This document shows positions 51,376-59,640 of a stretch of DNA of 64,000 nt, in pieces. Source of the DNA: Pseudomonas fluorescens. GTDB taxonomy: Bacteria > Pseudomonadota > Gammaproteobacteria > Pseudomonadales > Pseudomonadaceae. The notes under the pieces are model-generated. The model made no database searches and was not told where the DNA came from. It saw only the letters and a program-made list of their open reading frames with translations. Position 1 is the first letter of the stretch; every line of letters begins with the position of its first letter. Position numbers and translations under genes: made by a program. Where the stretch lies: assembly GCF_902497775.2 (NCBI RefSeq), contig NZ_OZ024668.1:4572326-4636325 (forward strand), in the 5' to 3' direction.

Positions 51376-51834
51376 TCAGACGCCGCAGGTGAGCGCCGAC
51401 TGCCCTTGTTCGCGGGCCTTGCCGCTGGTTTCGATGATCGATGCCGTCACCGCAACCTCATCGCCACTGGCCGACATGTCACCGTCTTCAGCCACGCGGT
51501 AGCCCAGCTTGCGAAACAGCGAACGCACCTGATCCGGCGGTGCATCAAAATAGATCCCGTGCCATTCATAGCCGATGAATACACCAGTGACCTTGATGCC
51601 ATGGAAGGGCTGATTGACCGGAGAGCTCACCTCCTCTTCCTGCGCTTCTACAGGCAGCGCCTGACGTTTGGCGATAGCCTGATCGAAGTACGGCTCAAGC
51701 TTTGCGCCGAACTCGCACGTGGCGGGGTTGAACTGCACCAGGTCGTCGGCCGCCAGTACTTGGGTGCTGGACAGTCCGAGCAGCAAGGCGCCGGAGATGG
51801 ATGAAGCAATACACGCGAAAAAACCACTGGCCAT
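51376..51834 (-). CDS. Exported protein of unknown function in the has locus
   Basis: I cannot assign this 152-residue protein. It has a signal peptide (FACIASSISGALLLGLSSTQVLAAD), then a region with F-N-P-A-T-C-E-F-G-A-K-L-E-P-Y-F. A second segment, IKVTGVFIGYEWHGIYFDAPPDQVRSLFRKLGYRVAEDGD, looks like a conserved core. Two Cys in the mature part may pair. It lies between hasS and hasR in the same direction, so it is likely expressed with the haem system in the periplasm. A role in haem or signal handling is possible but unproven. Confidence 0.78.
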   Translation of the reverse strand: MASGFFACIASSISGALLLGLSSTQVLAADDLVQFNPATCEFGAKLEPYFDQAIAKRQALPVEAQEEEVSSPVNQPFHGIKVTGVFIGYEWHGIYFDAPPDQVRSLFRKLGYRVAEDGDMSASGDEVAVTASIIETSGKAREQGQSALTCGV

Positions 51835-51909
51835 ATCCCTGCCTTCAGATCGTCGTCAAAACGCCAGTTTCGTGGAAAACAGCGCTACCGACAATCGGCC
51901 ATGCGGCAC

Positions 51910-52755
51910 TCAATAGATCAGGGTCAGCCCAGGCAGGTCGAGGCGGCTGGCCTTGAGCTCGTCGGTCAGCATGCCCAGCGCGGCATCAAGGTTGTCCAGG
52001 CGAAACATGCCGCTGACTTCACGCCGGGCCAGGGCCTGGTCGGTGATCAGCACGTGCCCGCCACGATAGCGATTGAGTTGCGCGGCAACCTCGCCCAGCG
52101 GCTCGCGCTCGAACACCAGCACACCACGCTGCCAGGCGGTAGCGCGACGTACATCGTGCTCGGGCCAGGGACGAATCCCGTGGGTCGTGTCGTAGCGCAG
52201 GCTCTGACCTTCCTTGAGCACCTGCTCGGCGCTGCCCGCTTGCGGGGTGCCCTGCAAGGTGACTGCAACACTGTGTTCAAGCATGCCGACCCAAGTGCCG
52301 CCATCAGGCTCGGGGCCCACCACGAAACGCGTGCCCAGGGCACGGCTGCTGCCCCCTGCCCGCTCGACCACGAACGGCCGTTGCTCATTGCCGGAGACCG
52401 GCGCAACGGTAAACACCGCCTCACCGGCCAACAGGCGTACACGACGTTCGCTGTCGCTATAGACCAGTTCGATGCCACTGTGACTGTCGAGGTCGACTTT
52501 ACTGCCATCGGGCAAGGACACCTGGCGAACCTCACCTTTGGCCGTGGCGTAGTCAGCGCGCAATGCCAGTGAAAGGCTGGGCGCCTGCTCCTGCTCGGGG
52601 TTCAACGGGCCGGCGCTGCGCAGCACCGCCCACTCGGCGGCCTGCTCGCGAATGGCTTGCTCTGGCGAGTTCTGGCTGGTCACACGGTTCTCTCGAATTC
52701 TGGTTATGTGAGTGCTGACGTCTGAAGGCGCATTTCCCAGTAAACCGTTCGTCAT
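51910..52755 (-). CDS. hasS: FecR-type anti-sigma factor HasS, lacking the transmembrane segment
   Basis: This 281-residue FecR-family protein should hold HasI inactive and receive the HasR signal. The FecR domain is intact (GEVRQVSLPDGSKVDLDSHS, VRLLAGEAVFTVAP, RALGTRFVVG). The C-terminal STN-like part (RYRGGHVLITDQALARREVSG and NLDAALGMLTDELKA) is also present. The N-terminal sigma-binding domain is only partly present (REQAAEWAVLRSAG). About 70-85 residues, including the TM helix, appear to be missing before LRADYATAKGE. The ATG overlaps the hasI stop (ATGA); a GTG 30 codons later is an alternative start. Confidence 0.82.
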   Translation of the reverse strand: MTNGLLGNAPSDVSTHITRIRENRVTSQNSPEQAIREQAAEWAVLRSAGPLNPEQEQAPSLSLALRADYATAKGEVRQVSLPDGSKVDLDSHSGIELVYSDSERRVRLLAGEAVFTVAPVSGNEQRPFVVERAGGSSRALGTRFVVGPEPDGGTWVGMLEHSVAVTLQGTPQAGSAEQVLKEGQSLRYDTTHGIRPWPEHDVRRATAWQRGVLVFEREPLGEVAAQLNRYRGGHVLITDQALARREVSGMFRLDNLDAALGMLTDELKASRLDLPGLTLIY

Positions 52756-53255
52756 CCTGGTTCCTGCAGACACTGCATCACATAGGCCAGGGCCTTGGCC
52801 AGATGCTTCTGTACCGAGCTGTCGGAAATATCCAGCGCCCGCGCCACCTCGGCGTGGGTCATGCCCTCAAGCCGATTGAGACGGAACACTTCCTGGGTAC
52901 GTGGCGGCAAGTCGGCCAGAGCCCTGCGCAAGCGGCGCATGTGCTGTTCGGTGGCGGCGTTTTCGTCCAGGCCGGGGCTGTCTTCGACAATGGACTCCAG
53001 TGCTTCATGGGGCACCGAATCGGTCTTGCGCCGTTGCTGCTGGCGAACGTGATCGATCATCAGGTTGTGCGCAGTGCGATAGAGGTAGGCCGGGGTGTTG
53101 TCGATCCGTTCACGGCCCTGTTGCTCGGCCAGGCGCAGGAAGCTTTCCTGTACCAGGTCGGCGGCCAGTTGCGGGTCGCGCACCTTGCGCGTCAGCAACC
53201 CCTGCAAGGTTTTCGCGTGCTTGAGGAACAGCCGCTTCAAGTCGGACTCCGCCAC
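52752..53255 (-). CDS. hasI: ECF sigma factor HasI (FecI-like)
   Basis: This 167-residue sigma factor drives the has genes when HasR signals. Region 2 is visible at about residues 15-80 (VRDPQLAADLVQESFLRLAEQ, then TPAYLYRTAHNLMIDHVRQQQRR). Region 4 is at about 110-160 (LPPRTQEVFRLNRLEGMTHAEVARALDISDSSVQKHLAKAL). The start is GTG with GGGAG upstream. It is followed by hasS with a four-base overlap. A Fur-like box lies 45-63 bases upstream, so iron should repress it. Confidence 0.92.
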   Translation of the reverse strand: MAESDLKRLFLKHAKTLQGLLTRKVRDPQLAADLVQESFLRLAEQQGRERIDNTPAYLYRTAHNLMIDHVRQQQRRKTDSVPHEALESIVEDSPGLDENAATEQHMRRLRRALADLPPRTQEVFRLNRLEGMTHAEVARALDISDSSVQKHLAKALAYVMQCLQEPG

Positions 53256-53299
53256 GCGAACTCCCTGTGGATGGCCGGAAAGAAGACGGCATGCTACTC

Positions 53300-53318
53300 G
53301 TTAGTGAGAATCAGTTGC
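53300..53318. promoter_or_regulatory. Fur-like box upstream of hasI
   Basis: On the minus strand GCAACTGATTCTCACTAAC matches the Fur consensus at 12 of 19 positions. The match is modest but is placed 45-63 bases before the hasI start, as in other iron-regulated ECF sigma genes. Confidence 0.45.
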
Positions 53319-53326
53319 AACTTCAA

Positions 53327-53351
53327 CCCGGCAAGCCTTGCACTTGCCGGG
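53327..53351. terminator. Hairpin between radA and hasI
   Basis: Nine-base stem CCCGGCAAG/CTTGCCGGG with a seven-base loop, 10 bases after the radA stop. No T-run follows on the minus strand, so termination would be weak; it may separate radA from has transcription. Confidence 0.45.
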
Positions 53352-53360
53352 GCTTTCAGG

Positions 53361-54728
53361 TCACTCGAACAACGCATCCAGCGCCTGCTCAAGACGGGTC
53401 ACGGCAATCACCTGCAACCCGGGTGGCGCCTCTTTCGGCGCATTGCCCTTGGGCACGATGGCACGCTTGAAGCCATGCTTGGCCGCTTCCTTCAAGCGCT
53501 CCTGACCGCTGGGCACAGGCCGCACCTCACCGGACAGGCCTACCTCGCCAAACACCAGCAGGCCGTTGTCCAGCGGGCGGTTGCGCAGGCTGGACATGAT
53601 CGCCGCCATCAACGCCAGGTCGGATGCCGTTTCCAGTACCTTGACCCCGCCGACCACGTTGAGGAACACGTCCTGGTCGTGGGTCGGGATGCCGCCATGG
53701 CGATGCAGCACCGCCAGCAGCATGGCCAGGCGGTTCTGGTCCAGGCCCAGGGTGACCCGCCGCGGGTTGGAGAGGTGACTGTCGTCGACCAGCGCCTGGA
53801 CTTCCACCAGCATCGGCCGGGTGCCTTCCCAGGTGGCCATGACCACACTGCCCGGAACTTCTTCCTGGGCTCGTGTGAGAAAGATCGCAGAAGGGTTGGA
53901 AACTTCCTTCAGGCCGCGGTCGGTCATGCCAAATACGCCCAGCTCGTTGACCGCGCCGAAACGGTTTTTCACCGCTCGCAGCAAACGCAGACGGCCGTCG
54001 GACTCCCCTTCGAAATACAGCACGGTATCGACCATGTGCTCGAGCACCCGTGGCCCGGCCAGCGCACCTTCCTTGGTCACGTGACCGACCAGGAAGATCG
54101 CCGTGCCGCTCTGCTTGGCATAACGCACCAGCAAGGCGGCGCTTTCGCGCACCTGGGAAACGCCACCCGGTGCTGACTGCAGTTGCTCGGTGAAGATGGT
54201 CTGGATCGAGTCGATGACCATCACCTTGGGCTTTTCGACCCGCGCGGTGGCGATGATGGTCTCGATGCAGGTTTCGGTCATCACCCGCAGCTTGTCCTGG
54301 GGCAAGCCCAGGCGCCGGGCGCGCATGGCCACCTGCTGCTGGGATTCCTCGCCGGTGACGTAGAGTGCCGGCATGCGCGTGGCGATGTTGCACAGGGTCT
54401 GCAGGAGGATGGTCGACTTGCCAATGCCCGGGTCGCCACCGATCAGCACCACCGAGCCGTCGACCAGACCGCCGCCGAGCACCCGGTCGAGTTCGGCACT
54501 GGCGGTGGTGAAGCGCGGGATTTCCTCGACACTGACTTCGGCCAGGGTCTTGATCTGCGCCTGCTGCCCGGCCCAGCCGGTACGCCCGCTGGGGGCTGCG
54601 GCGGCGCCGCTTTCCAGCACGGTCTCGACCAGGGTGTTCCAGGCGCCGCATTCACCGCATTGCCCGGCCCATTTCGGGAAGGTCGCGCCGCACTCGGTGC
54701 AGCCGTACATGCGCTTGGCCTTGGCCAT
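53361..54728 (-). CDS. radA: DNA repair protein RadA (Sms)
   Basis: This 455-residue branch-migration ATPase acts in recombinational repair. It has an N-terminal four-Cys zinc finger (CTECGATFPKWAGQCGECG). The RecA-like domain has Walker A GGDPGIGKSTIL (about residue 95), and RadA's KNRFG motif lies near residue 256. The C-terminal Lon-like domain (residues about 285-455) shows RPLDNGLLVFGEVGLSGEVRPV. The length is normal. It is a single gene, with the has locus downstream of it. Confidence 0.96.
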   Translation of the reverse strand: MAKAKRMYGCTECGATFPKWAGQCGECGAWNTLVETVLESGAAAAPSGRTGWAGQQAQIKTLAEVSVEEIPRFTTASAELDRVLGGGLVDGSVVLIGGDPGIGKSTILLQTLCNIATRMPALYVTGEESQQQVAMRARRLGLPQDKLRVMTETCIETIIATARVEKPKVMVIDSIQTIFTEQLQSAPGGVSQVRESAALLVRYAKQSGTAIFLVGHVTKEGALAGPRVLEHMVDTVLYFEGESDGRLRLLRAVKNRFGAVNELGVFGMTDRGLKEVSNPSAIFLTRAQEEVPGSVVMATWEGTRPMLVEVQALVDDSHLSNPRRVTLGLDQNRLAMLLAVLHRHGGIPTHDQDVFLNVVGGVKVLETASDLALMAAIMSSLRNRPLDNGLLVFGEVGLSGEVRPVPSGQERLKEAAKHGFKRAIVPKGNAPKEAPPGLQVIAVTRLEQALDALFE

Positions 54729-54902
54729 GGGACGGTCCTCTGGAAAAAGGCACCATCATAGCCGACCTCGGGCACCTGGGCGGGCACAGAAAACGACAAA
54801 ACTATTCGGTATAACCGCAGTCTGTTGCAGCAGCGCGGAGCATGAAGCGCATAGCTGATTTACACTGCGTTTACCAACCTCATCTGTTACAAGGAATAAA
54901 CC

Positions 54903-55316
54903 ATGGGCGTGCTCAGTGAATTCAAGGCCTTCGCGGTCAAAGGCAATGTCGTCGATATGGCCGTCGGTATCATTATCGGCGCCGCCTTTGGCAAAATCGT
55001 TTCATCTTTTGTCGGCGACGTGATCATGCCACCGATTGGCTTGCTGATCGGCGGGGTCGATTTCAGTGACCTGGCGGTTACTTTGAAAGCCGCAGAGGGT
55101 GACGTACCGGCAGTGATGCTGGCGTATGGCAAATTCATCCAGACCATCCTCGACTTCATCATCGTCGCCTTTGCGATCTTCATGGGCATCAAGGTCATCA
55201 ACCGCCTGAAACGCGAAGAAGCCGCAGCGCCAACCCTGCCGCCAGTACCGACCAAGGAAGAAGAGCTGCTCACCGAGATCCGCGACCTGCTCAAGGCGCA
55301 GAATCGGCAACCCTGA
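54903..55316 (+). CDS. mscL: Large-conductance mechanosensitive channel
   Basis: This 137-residue inner-membrane channel releases solutes on osmotic downshock. It has the N-terminal helix [22 protein letters not shown]1 ([21 protein letters not shown]), a periplasmic loop, TM2 ([22 protein letters not shown]) and a C-terminal bundle rich in Pro and Glu. GAATAAACC precedes the ATG with only a moderate AAGGAA site. It has its own terminator. Confidence 0.97.
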   Translation: MGVLSEFKAFAVKGNVVDMAVGIIIGAAFGKIVSSFVGDVIMPPIGLLIGGVDFSDLAVTLKAAEGDVPAVMLAYGKFIQTILDFIIVAFAIFMGIKVINRLKREEAAAPTLPPVPTKEEELLTEIRDLLKAQNRQP

Positions 55317-55326
55317 ACACAGGGAT

Positions 55327-55356
55327 AAAAAAACGGCGCCTGCGGGCGCCGTTCTT
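55327..55356. terminator. Terminator between mscL and fpr
   Basis: Stem AACGGCGCC/GGCGCCGTT with a TGCG loop and A-run before it. It serves the convergent fpr transcript better (T-run on minus) and mscL partly. Confidence 0.8.
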
Positions 55357-55364
55357 GTTGCTGC

Positions 55365-56141
55365 TTACCAGTAGGTCTCGACCGCGACCTGGCCGGGTCG
55401 CCGGCTGAGGCTGAGGTTCATGTCGCGTTGCTTGAGGACCTTGCGGGTGTCATCGATCATCTGCGGGTTGCCGCAGAGCATCACCCGCGAGTGTTCCGGT
55501 GTCAGAGCCAGGCCTGCCGCACGCTCCAGCTCGCCATTCTCGATCAGGGTGGTGATGCGTTGATTCAATGCTCCCGGATGTTGCTCGCGGGTGACGATCG
55601 GAATGAACTGCAGCTTGCCGGCATATTCCGCCAGGTAGTCGCGCTGCTCCAGCCCGGCGATCAGGTCCAGATACGCAAGCTCCCGGGCTTCGCGCACCGA
55701 ATAGACCAGCTTGATCGACTCGAAACGCTCCCATACCTCGAAGTCCTGGAGGATCGACAGGAACGGCGCAATGCCGGTGCCGGTTGCCAGTAGCCACAGG
55801 TCGCGGCCGTCGACAAAGCGGTCAAGGGTCAGGTAGCCGAAGGCCTGACGATCGATCAGCAAGCTGTCGCCCTCGCCCAGGCGGCTCAGCTCACTGGTGA
55901 ATTCGCCGCCCGGCACCACGATGGAAAAGAAATCCAGGTGCTCGTCGAATGGCGAAGACACCATCGAATAAGCGCGCCAGACCACACTGCCGTCGGCCTT
56001 GGTCACCCCCAGGCGGGCGAACTGCCCGGCGCGGAAACGAAAGCCCTGGTCGCGGCTGGTACGCAGGCTGAACAGGCTGGGGGTCAGCGGCTGGACGTCG
56101 AGCAGCGTCTGGCGGGTGAACTTTTCAGCACTGGCAGTCAT
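55365..56141 (-). CDS. fpr: Ferredoxin-NADP+ reductase
   Basis: This 258-residue flavoenzyme transfers electrons between NADPH and ferredoxin or flavodoxin and helps against oxidative stress. FAD-binding motifs are RAYSMVSSPFDEHLDFF and the NADP loop LLATGTGIAPFLSIL. A GNPQMIDD motif and the C-terminal VAVETYW complete the FprA-type pattern. The start at MTASAEKF gives the known Pseudomonas length. In several pseudomonads fpr is next to a LysR gene (finR), but here the neighbour is a LuxR solo, 277 bases away in divergent orientation. Confidence 0.93.
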   Translation of the reverse strand: MTASAEKFTRQTLLDVQPLTPSLFSLRTSRDQGFRFRAGQFARLGVTKADGSVVWRAYSMVSSPFDEHLDFFSIVVPGGEFTSELSRLGEGDSLLIDRQAFGYLTLDRFVDGRDLWLLATGTGIAPFLSILQDFEVWERFESIKLVYSVREARELAYLDLIAGLEQRDYLAEYAGKLQFIPIVTREQHPGALNQRITTLIENGELERAAGLALTPEHSRVMLCGNPQMIDDTRKVLKQRDMNLSLSRRPGQVAVETYW

Positions 56142-56418
56142 GACTTGCTCCAAAAAACAGATGCCCCAGTGTCGCGCAAACGCCGAGAGATAAACACCGT
56201 CGGTTTGTAGTGGCATCGCGCGCGGTTGCTGTGACGGGCACTGATAGCTCAATGATTTCGAACTGATATCAAACATTTACGACACGGTGCTCTAAAGAAC
56301 AGCCCTGTCGAAAACTTCACATTTCTATAGCCAAAAAACCCAACACAACAGTGGGACATTTCCTACACTACGTTGCACCTTGCGAGTTGTTGGATCCATC
56401 CATCAAGAGAAAGCTCCC

Positions 56419-57123
56419 ATGCCGCACTGGAAAGAACAGCAACTGGAGCAGTTGCTTGCCGAAACCGATGAACAACGGATGTTTGACATCGCGGTTTCCC
56501 TGGCCCAGCAACTGGACATGGAATATCTGGCTTTCGGCATGCGTGTGCAAATCGCGACCTTCGCCCCTCACATGAGATTCTTCAACAACTATCCCGCCGC
56601 CTGGAACGAACGCTACCAACGCTGCAACTACCTGGACATCGATCCCACTATCGCCCATTGCCACCGCTCGTTGATGCCATTGCTGTGGAGCGACGAGGTG
56701 TTCCGAGAGACGCCCGAGTTCCGTGAGCAAGCCAAGTACCATGGGCTGTGTCACGGCTGGAGCCAGTCGGCACATGATATGCGTCACAACGAAAGCATGC
56801 TCAGCGTCGCCCGCAGCCACGGCGCAATTGGCCTCGAAGAACTCTACGACAAGGCCGGCCAGACCATCTGGCTGTGCAACCTGCTGCATACGCTGATGAT
56901 TGACCGGCAACCCGGGCACGCAACACCGACCTATAACCTGTCCGAGCGGGAAACCGAAGTGCTCAAGTGGTCGGCCGCCGGCAAGACCGCTGCCGATATC
57001 GCCTGCATCCTATCGCTGTCGCAGAGCACAGTGAACTTCCACATCCGCAGCATTATCAGTAAAACCAACGCCAGCAATAAAGCCGGCGCAATCGCCATTG
57101 CGGCGATGAGTGGCCTGATCTGA
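56419..57123 (+). CDS. ppoR: LuxR-type solo quorum-sensing regulator (PpoR-like)
   Basis: This 234-residue regulator has an N-terminal AHL-binding domain. Residues equivalent to TraR W57, Y61, D70, P71, W85 and G113 are all present (AAWNERYQRC, DIDPTIAH, LLWSDEVF, YHGLCHGW), so it should bind an acyl-homoserine lactone. The C-terminal LuxR HTH is intact (LSERETEVLKWSAAGKTAADI, then LSQSTVNFHIRSI). No luxI gene is within this window. Order radA-mscL-fpr-regulator matches P. putida ppoR, an orphan LuxR reported to bind 3-oxo-C6-HSL. AAGAGAAAG precedes the ATG. Confidence 0.9.
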   Translation: MPHWKEQQLEQLLAETDEQRMFDIAVSLAQQLDMEYLAFGMRVQIATFAPHMRFFNNYPAAWNERYQRCNYLDIDPTIAHCHRSLMPLLWSDEVFRETPEFREQAKYHGLCHGWSQSAHDMRHNESMLSVARSHGAIGLEELYDKAGQTIWLCNLLHTLMIDRQPGHATPTYNLSERETEVLKWSAAGKTAADIACILSLSQSTVNFHIRSIISKTNASNKAGAIAIAAMSGLI

Positions 57124-57215
57124 GCCAACGCCCCCGCCCCCCTGCAAAGCACGGTAGAATCACGGCCCTGTAGAGCGCGCCGCGCGCGCACATCAATGCC
57201 CCAGAGCCTTACACC

Positions 57216-58340
57216 ATGCCCCTGCTGACCAGCCCCTTCGCCGAACTCGACCTGCTTCGCCAGCCCGAGCAAGCCAACGATCCCCTGCAAGCCTTCGATG
57301 CTGCCGACGAGTATTTGCTGGAGCACCTGGCCGAACAGGCACCTGCGGCAAATACCCGGGTGCTGGTGCTCAACGACAGCTTCGGCGCGCTGGCCATCAG
57401 CCTGGCGCCTCATGTCTCAGTGCTCAGCAGCGGCGATTCGCACCTGGCCCATCTGGCCCTGGAAAAGAACCTGGTGCGCAACGGCCTGGCCTTCGACGCG
57501 GTGCCGTTCGTGGCGGCCAGCACCCCCTGGCAAGGCCCGTTCGACCGCGTACTGATACGCGTGCCCAAGACCCTGGCCTTGCTCGAAGAGCAGCTGATTC
57601 GCCTGCAGGGCCAGCTGGCGCCCGGCGCGCAGGTCGTTGCCGGCGCCATGATCAAGCACCTGCCACGGGCTGCCGGCGATCTGATGGAGAAATACATTGG
57701 CCCGGTGCAGGCGTCCCTGGCGAAGAAAAAGGCCCGACTGTTGATTGCCTCTTTCGAGGCAAAGCCGGTTTTCCTCTCGCCCTACCCCACCCGCTATCAG
57801 CTCGATGCGCCACGCCTTGAGCTACTCAATCACGCCAACGTGTTCTGTCGTGAAGGCCTGGATATCGGCACCCGGGCGTTCCTGCCGCACCTGCCCAAAG
57901 ACCTCGGCACCGCTCGGGTCGCCGACCTGGGTTGCGGCAATGGCGTGCTGGCCATTGCCAGTGCCCTGGCCAATCCGCAGGCGCAGTACACCCTGGTCGA
58001 TGAGTCGTACATGGCCGTGCAGTCGGCGCTGGAGAACTGGCAGGCAGCGCTGGGCCAGCGTGAAGTCACGGTACGTGCCGACGATGGCCTGGCCGGGCAG
58101 CCTGCACAGTCGCTGGATGTAGTGCTGTGCAATCCGCCGTTCCACCAGCAGCAGGTGGTCGGTGACTTTCTCGCCTGGCGGATGTTCCAGCAAGCGCGTG
58201 AGGCGCTGGTGGTAGGGGGAGCGCTGTATATCGTCGGCAATCGTCACCTGGGTTATCACAGCAAGCTGGCGCGGTTGTTCCGTGGCGTCGAGCAGGTGGC
58301 GGCGACGCCGAAGTTCGTGGTGCTCAAGGCGCGTAAATAG
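57216..58340 (+). CDS. rlmG: 23S rRNA guanine-N2 methyltransferase RlmG
   Basis: This 374-residue SAM-dependent enzyme methylates G1835 of 23S rRNA. It has a duplicated methyltransferase fold. The C-terminal catalytic half shows the SAM motif VADLGCGNGVLAIASAL and the substrate motif CNPPFHQQQVVGD (N-P-P-F/Y). The N-terminal half is degenerate (LVLNDSFGALAISLAP). Length and architecture fit RlmG/RsmC-type enzymes. It follows ppoR by 92 bases and is ended by a REP and a terminator that belongs to the cio operon. Confidence 0.93.
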   Translation: MPLLTSPFAELDLLRQPEQANDPLQAFDAADEYLLEHLAEQAPAANTRVLVLNDSFGALAISLAPHVSVLSSGDSHLAHLALEKNLVRNGLAFDAVPFVAASTPWQGPFDRVLIRVPKTLALLEEQLIRLQGQLAPGAQVVAGAMIKHLPRAAGDLMEKYIGPVQASLAKKKARLLIASFEAKPVFLSPYPTRYQLDAPRLELLNHANVFCREGLDIGTRAFLPHLPKDLGTARVADLGCGNGVLAIASALANPQAQYTLVDESYMAVQSALENWQAALGQREVTVRADDGLAGQPAQSLDVVLCNPPFHQQQVVGDFLAWRMFQQAREALVVGGALYIVGNRHLGYHSKLARLFRGVEQVAATPKFVVLKARK

Positions 58341-58360
58341 GCCAGTAGCGCGTCGCCTGC

Positions 58361-58385
58361 ATCGCGGGTCAAGCCCGCTCCCACA
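58361..58385 (+). repeat. Single REP element
   Basis: One core ATCGCGGGTCAAGCCCGCTC followed by CCACA, just after the rlmG stop. Confidence 0.8.
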
Positions 58386-58389
58386 GAGC

Positions 58390-58423
58390 AAAAAAAACCC
58401 TCCGCAGCTAACGCTGCGCAGGG
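58390..58423 (-). terminator. Intrinsic terminator of the cio operon
   Basis: Stem CCCT-CGCAGC/GCTGCG-AGGG with one C-C mismatch and a TAAC loop; seven A upstream on plus give a T-run for the minus transcript. Confidence 0.85.
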
Positions 58424-58461
58424 CTGTAAATCCGCCGCAAGGCGGGATGGGAAATAGCGTT

Positions 58462-58617
58462 TTAGTGCGTGCTCAGTCCAGCCGCACTCATGAACAAGCG
58501 CATCAGCCAGGCGACCAGGGCCAGGCTGACCACGCTGCCCACCCAGATCAGCACCAACCAGCCCAGGCGTTGCCAGAGCGGTTTCTTCTCTTCGTCAATC
58601 GTGCCTTTGCCAGTCAT
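58462..58617 (-). CDS. DUF2474 micro-protein of the CioAB oxidase
   Basis: This 51-residue protein starts MTGKGTIDEEKKPLWQRLG and continues with a single TM helix (GWLVLIWVGSVVSLALVAWL) and RLFMSAAGLSTH. The DUF2474 family is found beside bd-type oxidases and probably acts as a small structural subunit, like CydX. The ATG at 58617 has GGGGAG at a good distance; an ATG two codons earlier is too close. It lies 12 bases downstream of cioB in the same operon. Confidence 0.85.
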   Translation of the reverse strand: MTGKGTIDEEKKPLWQRLGWLVLIWVGSVVSLALVAWLMRLFMSAAGLSTH

Positions 58618-58629
58618 TGCCATGCTCCC

Positions 58630-59637
58630 CTAGTGGTAGCCATCTTCGTGGGTCACCTTGCCGCGGAACACGTAGTAGCTCCAGAAGGTGTAACCGAGGA
58701 TGAACGGGATGATGAACAAGGTCCCGACCAGCATGAAGCCCTGGCTTTGCGGTGGCGCGGCAGCGTCCCAGATCGAGATCGACGGCGGGATGATGTTCGG
58801 CCACAGGCTGATGCCCAGGCCGCTGTAGCCGAGGAAGATCAACACCAGGGTCAGCAGGAACGGGGTGTAGTGCGCGTTACGCGCCACCGCCCGGAGCAGA
58901 CCGTAGAGGGTCACCAGTACCAGGATCGGTACCGGCAGGAACCAGAACAGGTTGGGCAGGCTGAACCAGCGAGTGGCGATGTCCGGATGGGCCAGCGGCG
59001 TCCAGATGCTGACGACGCCGGTCACGGCCAGCAGCACCAGGGCCAGCGGGCGCGCCAGGTCGTGCATCTGCAGCTGCAGCTTGCCTTCGGTCTTCATGAT
59101 CAACCAGGTGCAGCCGAGCAAGGCGTAGGCAACGATCAGGCCCAGGCCGCAGAACAGGCTGAACGGGGTCAGCCAGTCGAGGCTGCCGCCCGCGTAGTTG
59201 CGATCGACCACCTTGAAGCCTTCGATGAAGGCGCCCAGGGCCACGCCCTGGAAGAAGGTTGCCGCCAGCGAGCCGCCGATGAACGCCTTGTCCCACAGGT
59301 GGCGCTTGGCTGCAGTGGCCTTGAAGCGGAACTCGAAGGCCACGCCGCGGAAGATCAGGCCGATCAGCATCAGCATCAATGGCAGGTACAGCGCTGAAAG
59401 CACCACGGCGTAGGCCAGCGGGAAGGCGCCGAACAGCGCCGCACCACCGAGCACCAGCCAGGTTTCGTTACCGTCCCAGACCGGGGCGACGGTGTTCATC
59501 ATCACGTCGCGGTCCTGCTCGGCCTTGACGAAGGGGAAGAGAATGCCAATCCCCAGGTCAAAGCCATCCATGACCACATACATCATGATGCCGAAGATGA
59601 TGATCACGGCCCAGATAAGCGGAAGATCAATACCCAT
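58630..59637 (-). CDS. cioB: Cyanide-insensitive bd-type quinol oxidase subunit II
   Basis: This 335-residue inner-membrane subunit pairs with CioA to oxidise ubiquinol with O2. About eight TM helices are visible, and conserved parts are DGFDLGIGILFPFV, PVWDGNETWLVLGGAALFGAFPLAYA and GYSGLGISLWPNIIPPSISIWDAA near the C-terminus. Position 3 bases after cioA confirms an operon. It is distinguished from CydB by its partner's short Q-loop. Confidence 0.95.
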   Translation of the reverse strand: MGIDLPLIWAVIIIFGIMMYVVMDGFDLGIGILFPFVKAEQDRDVMMNTVAPVWDGNETWLVLGGAALFGAFPLAYAVVLSALYLPLMLMLIGLIFRGVAFEFRFKATAAKRHLWDKAFIGGSLAATFFQGVALGAFIEGFKVVDRNYAGGSLDWLTPFSLFCGLGLIVAYALLGCTWLIMKTEGKLQLQMHDLARPLALVLLAVTGVVSIWTPLAHPDIATRWFSLPNLFWFLPVPILVLVTLYGLLRAVARNAHYTPFLLTLVLIFLGYSGLGISLWPNIIPPSISIWDAAAPPQSQGFMLVGTLFIIPFILGYTFWSYYVFRGKVTHEDGYH

Positions 59638-59640
59638 GAC

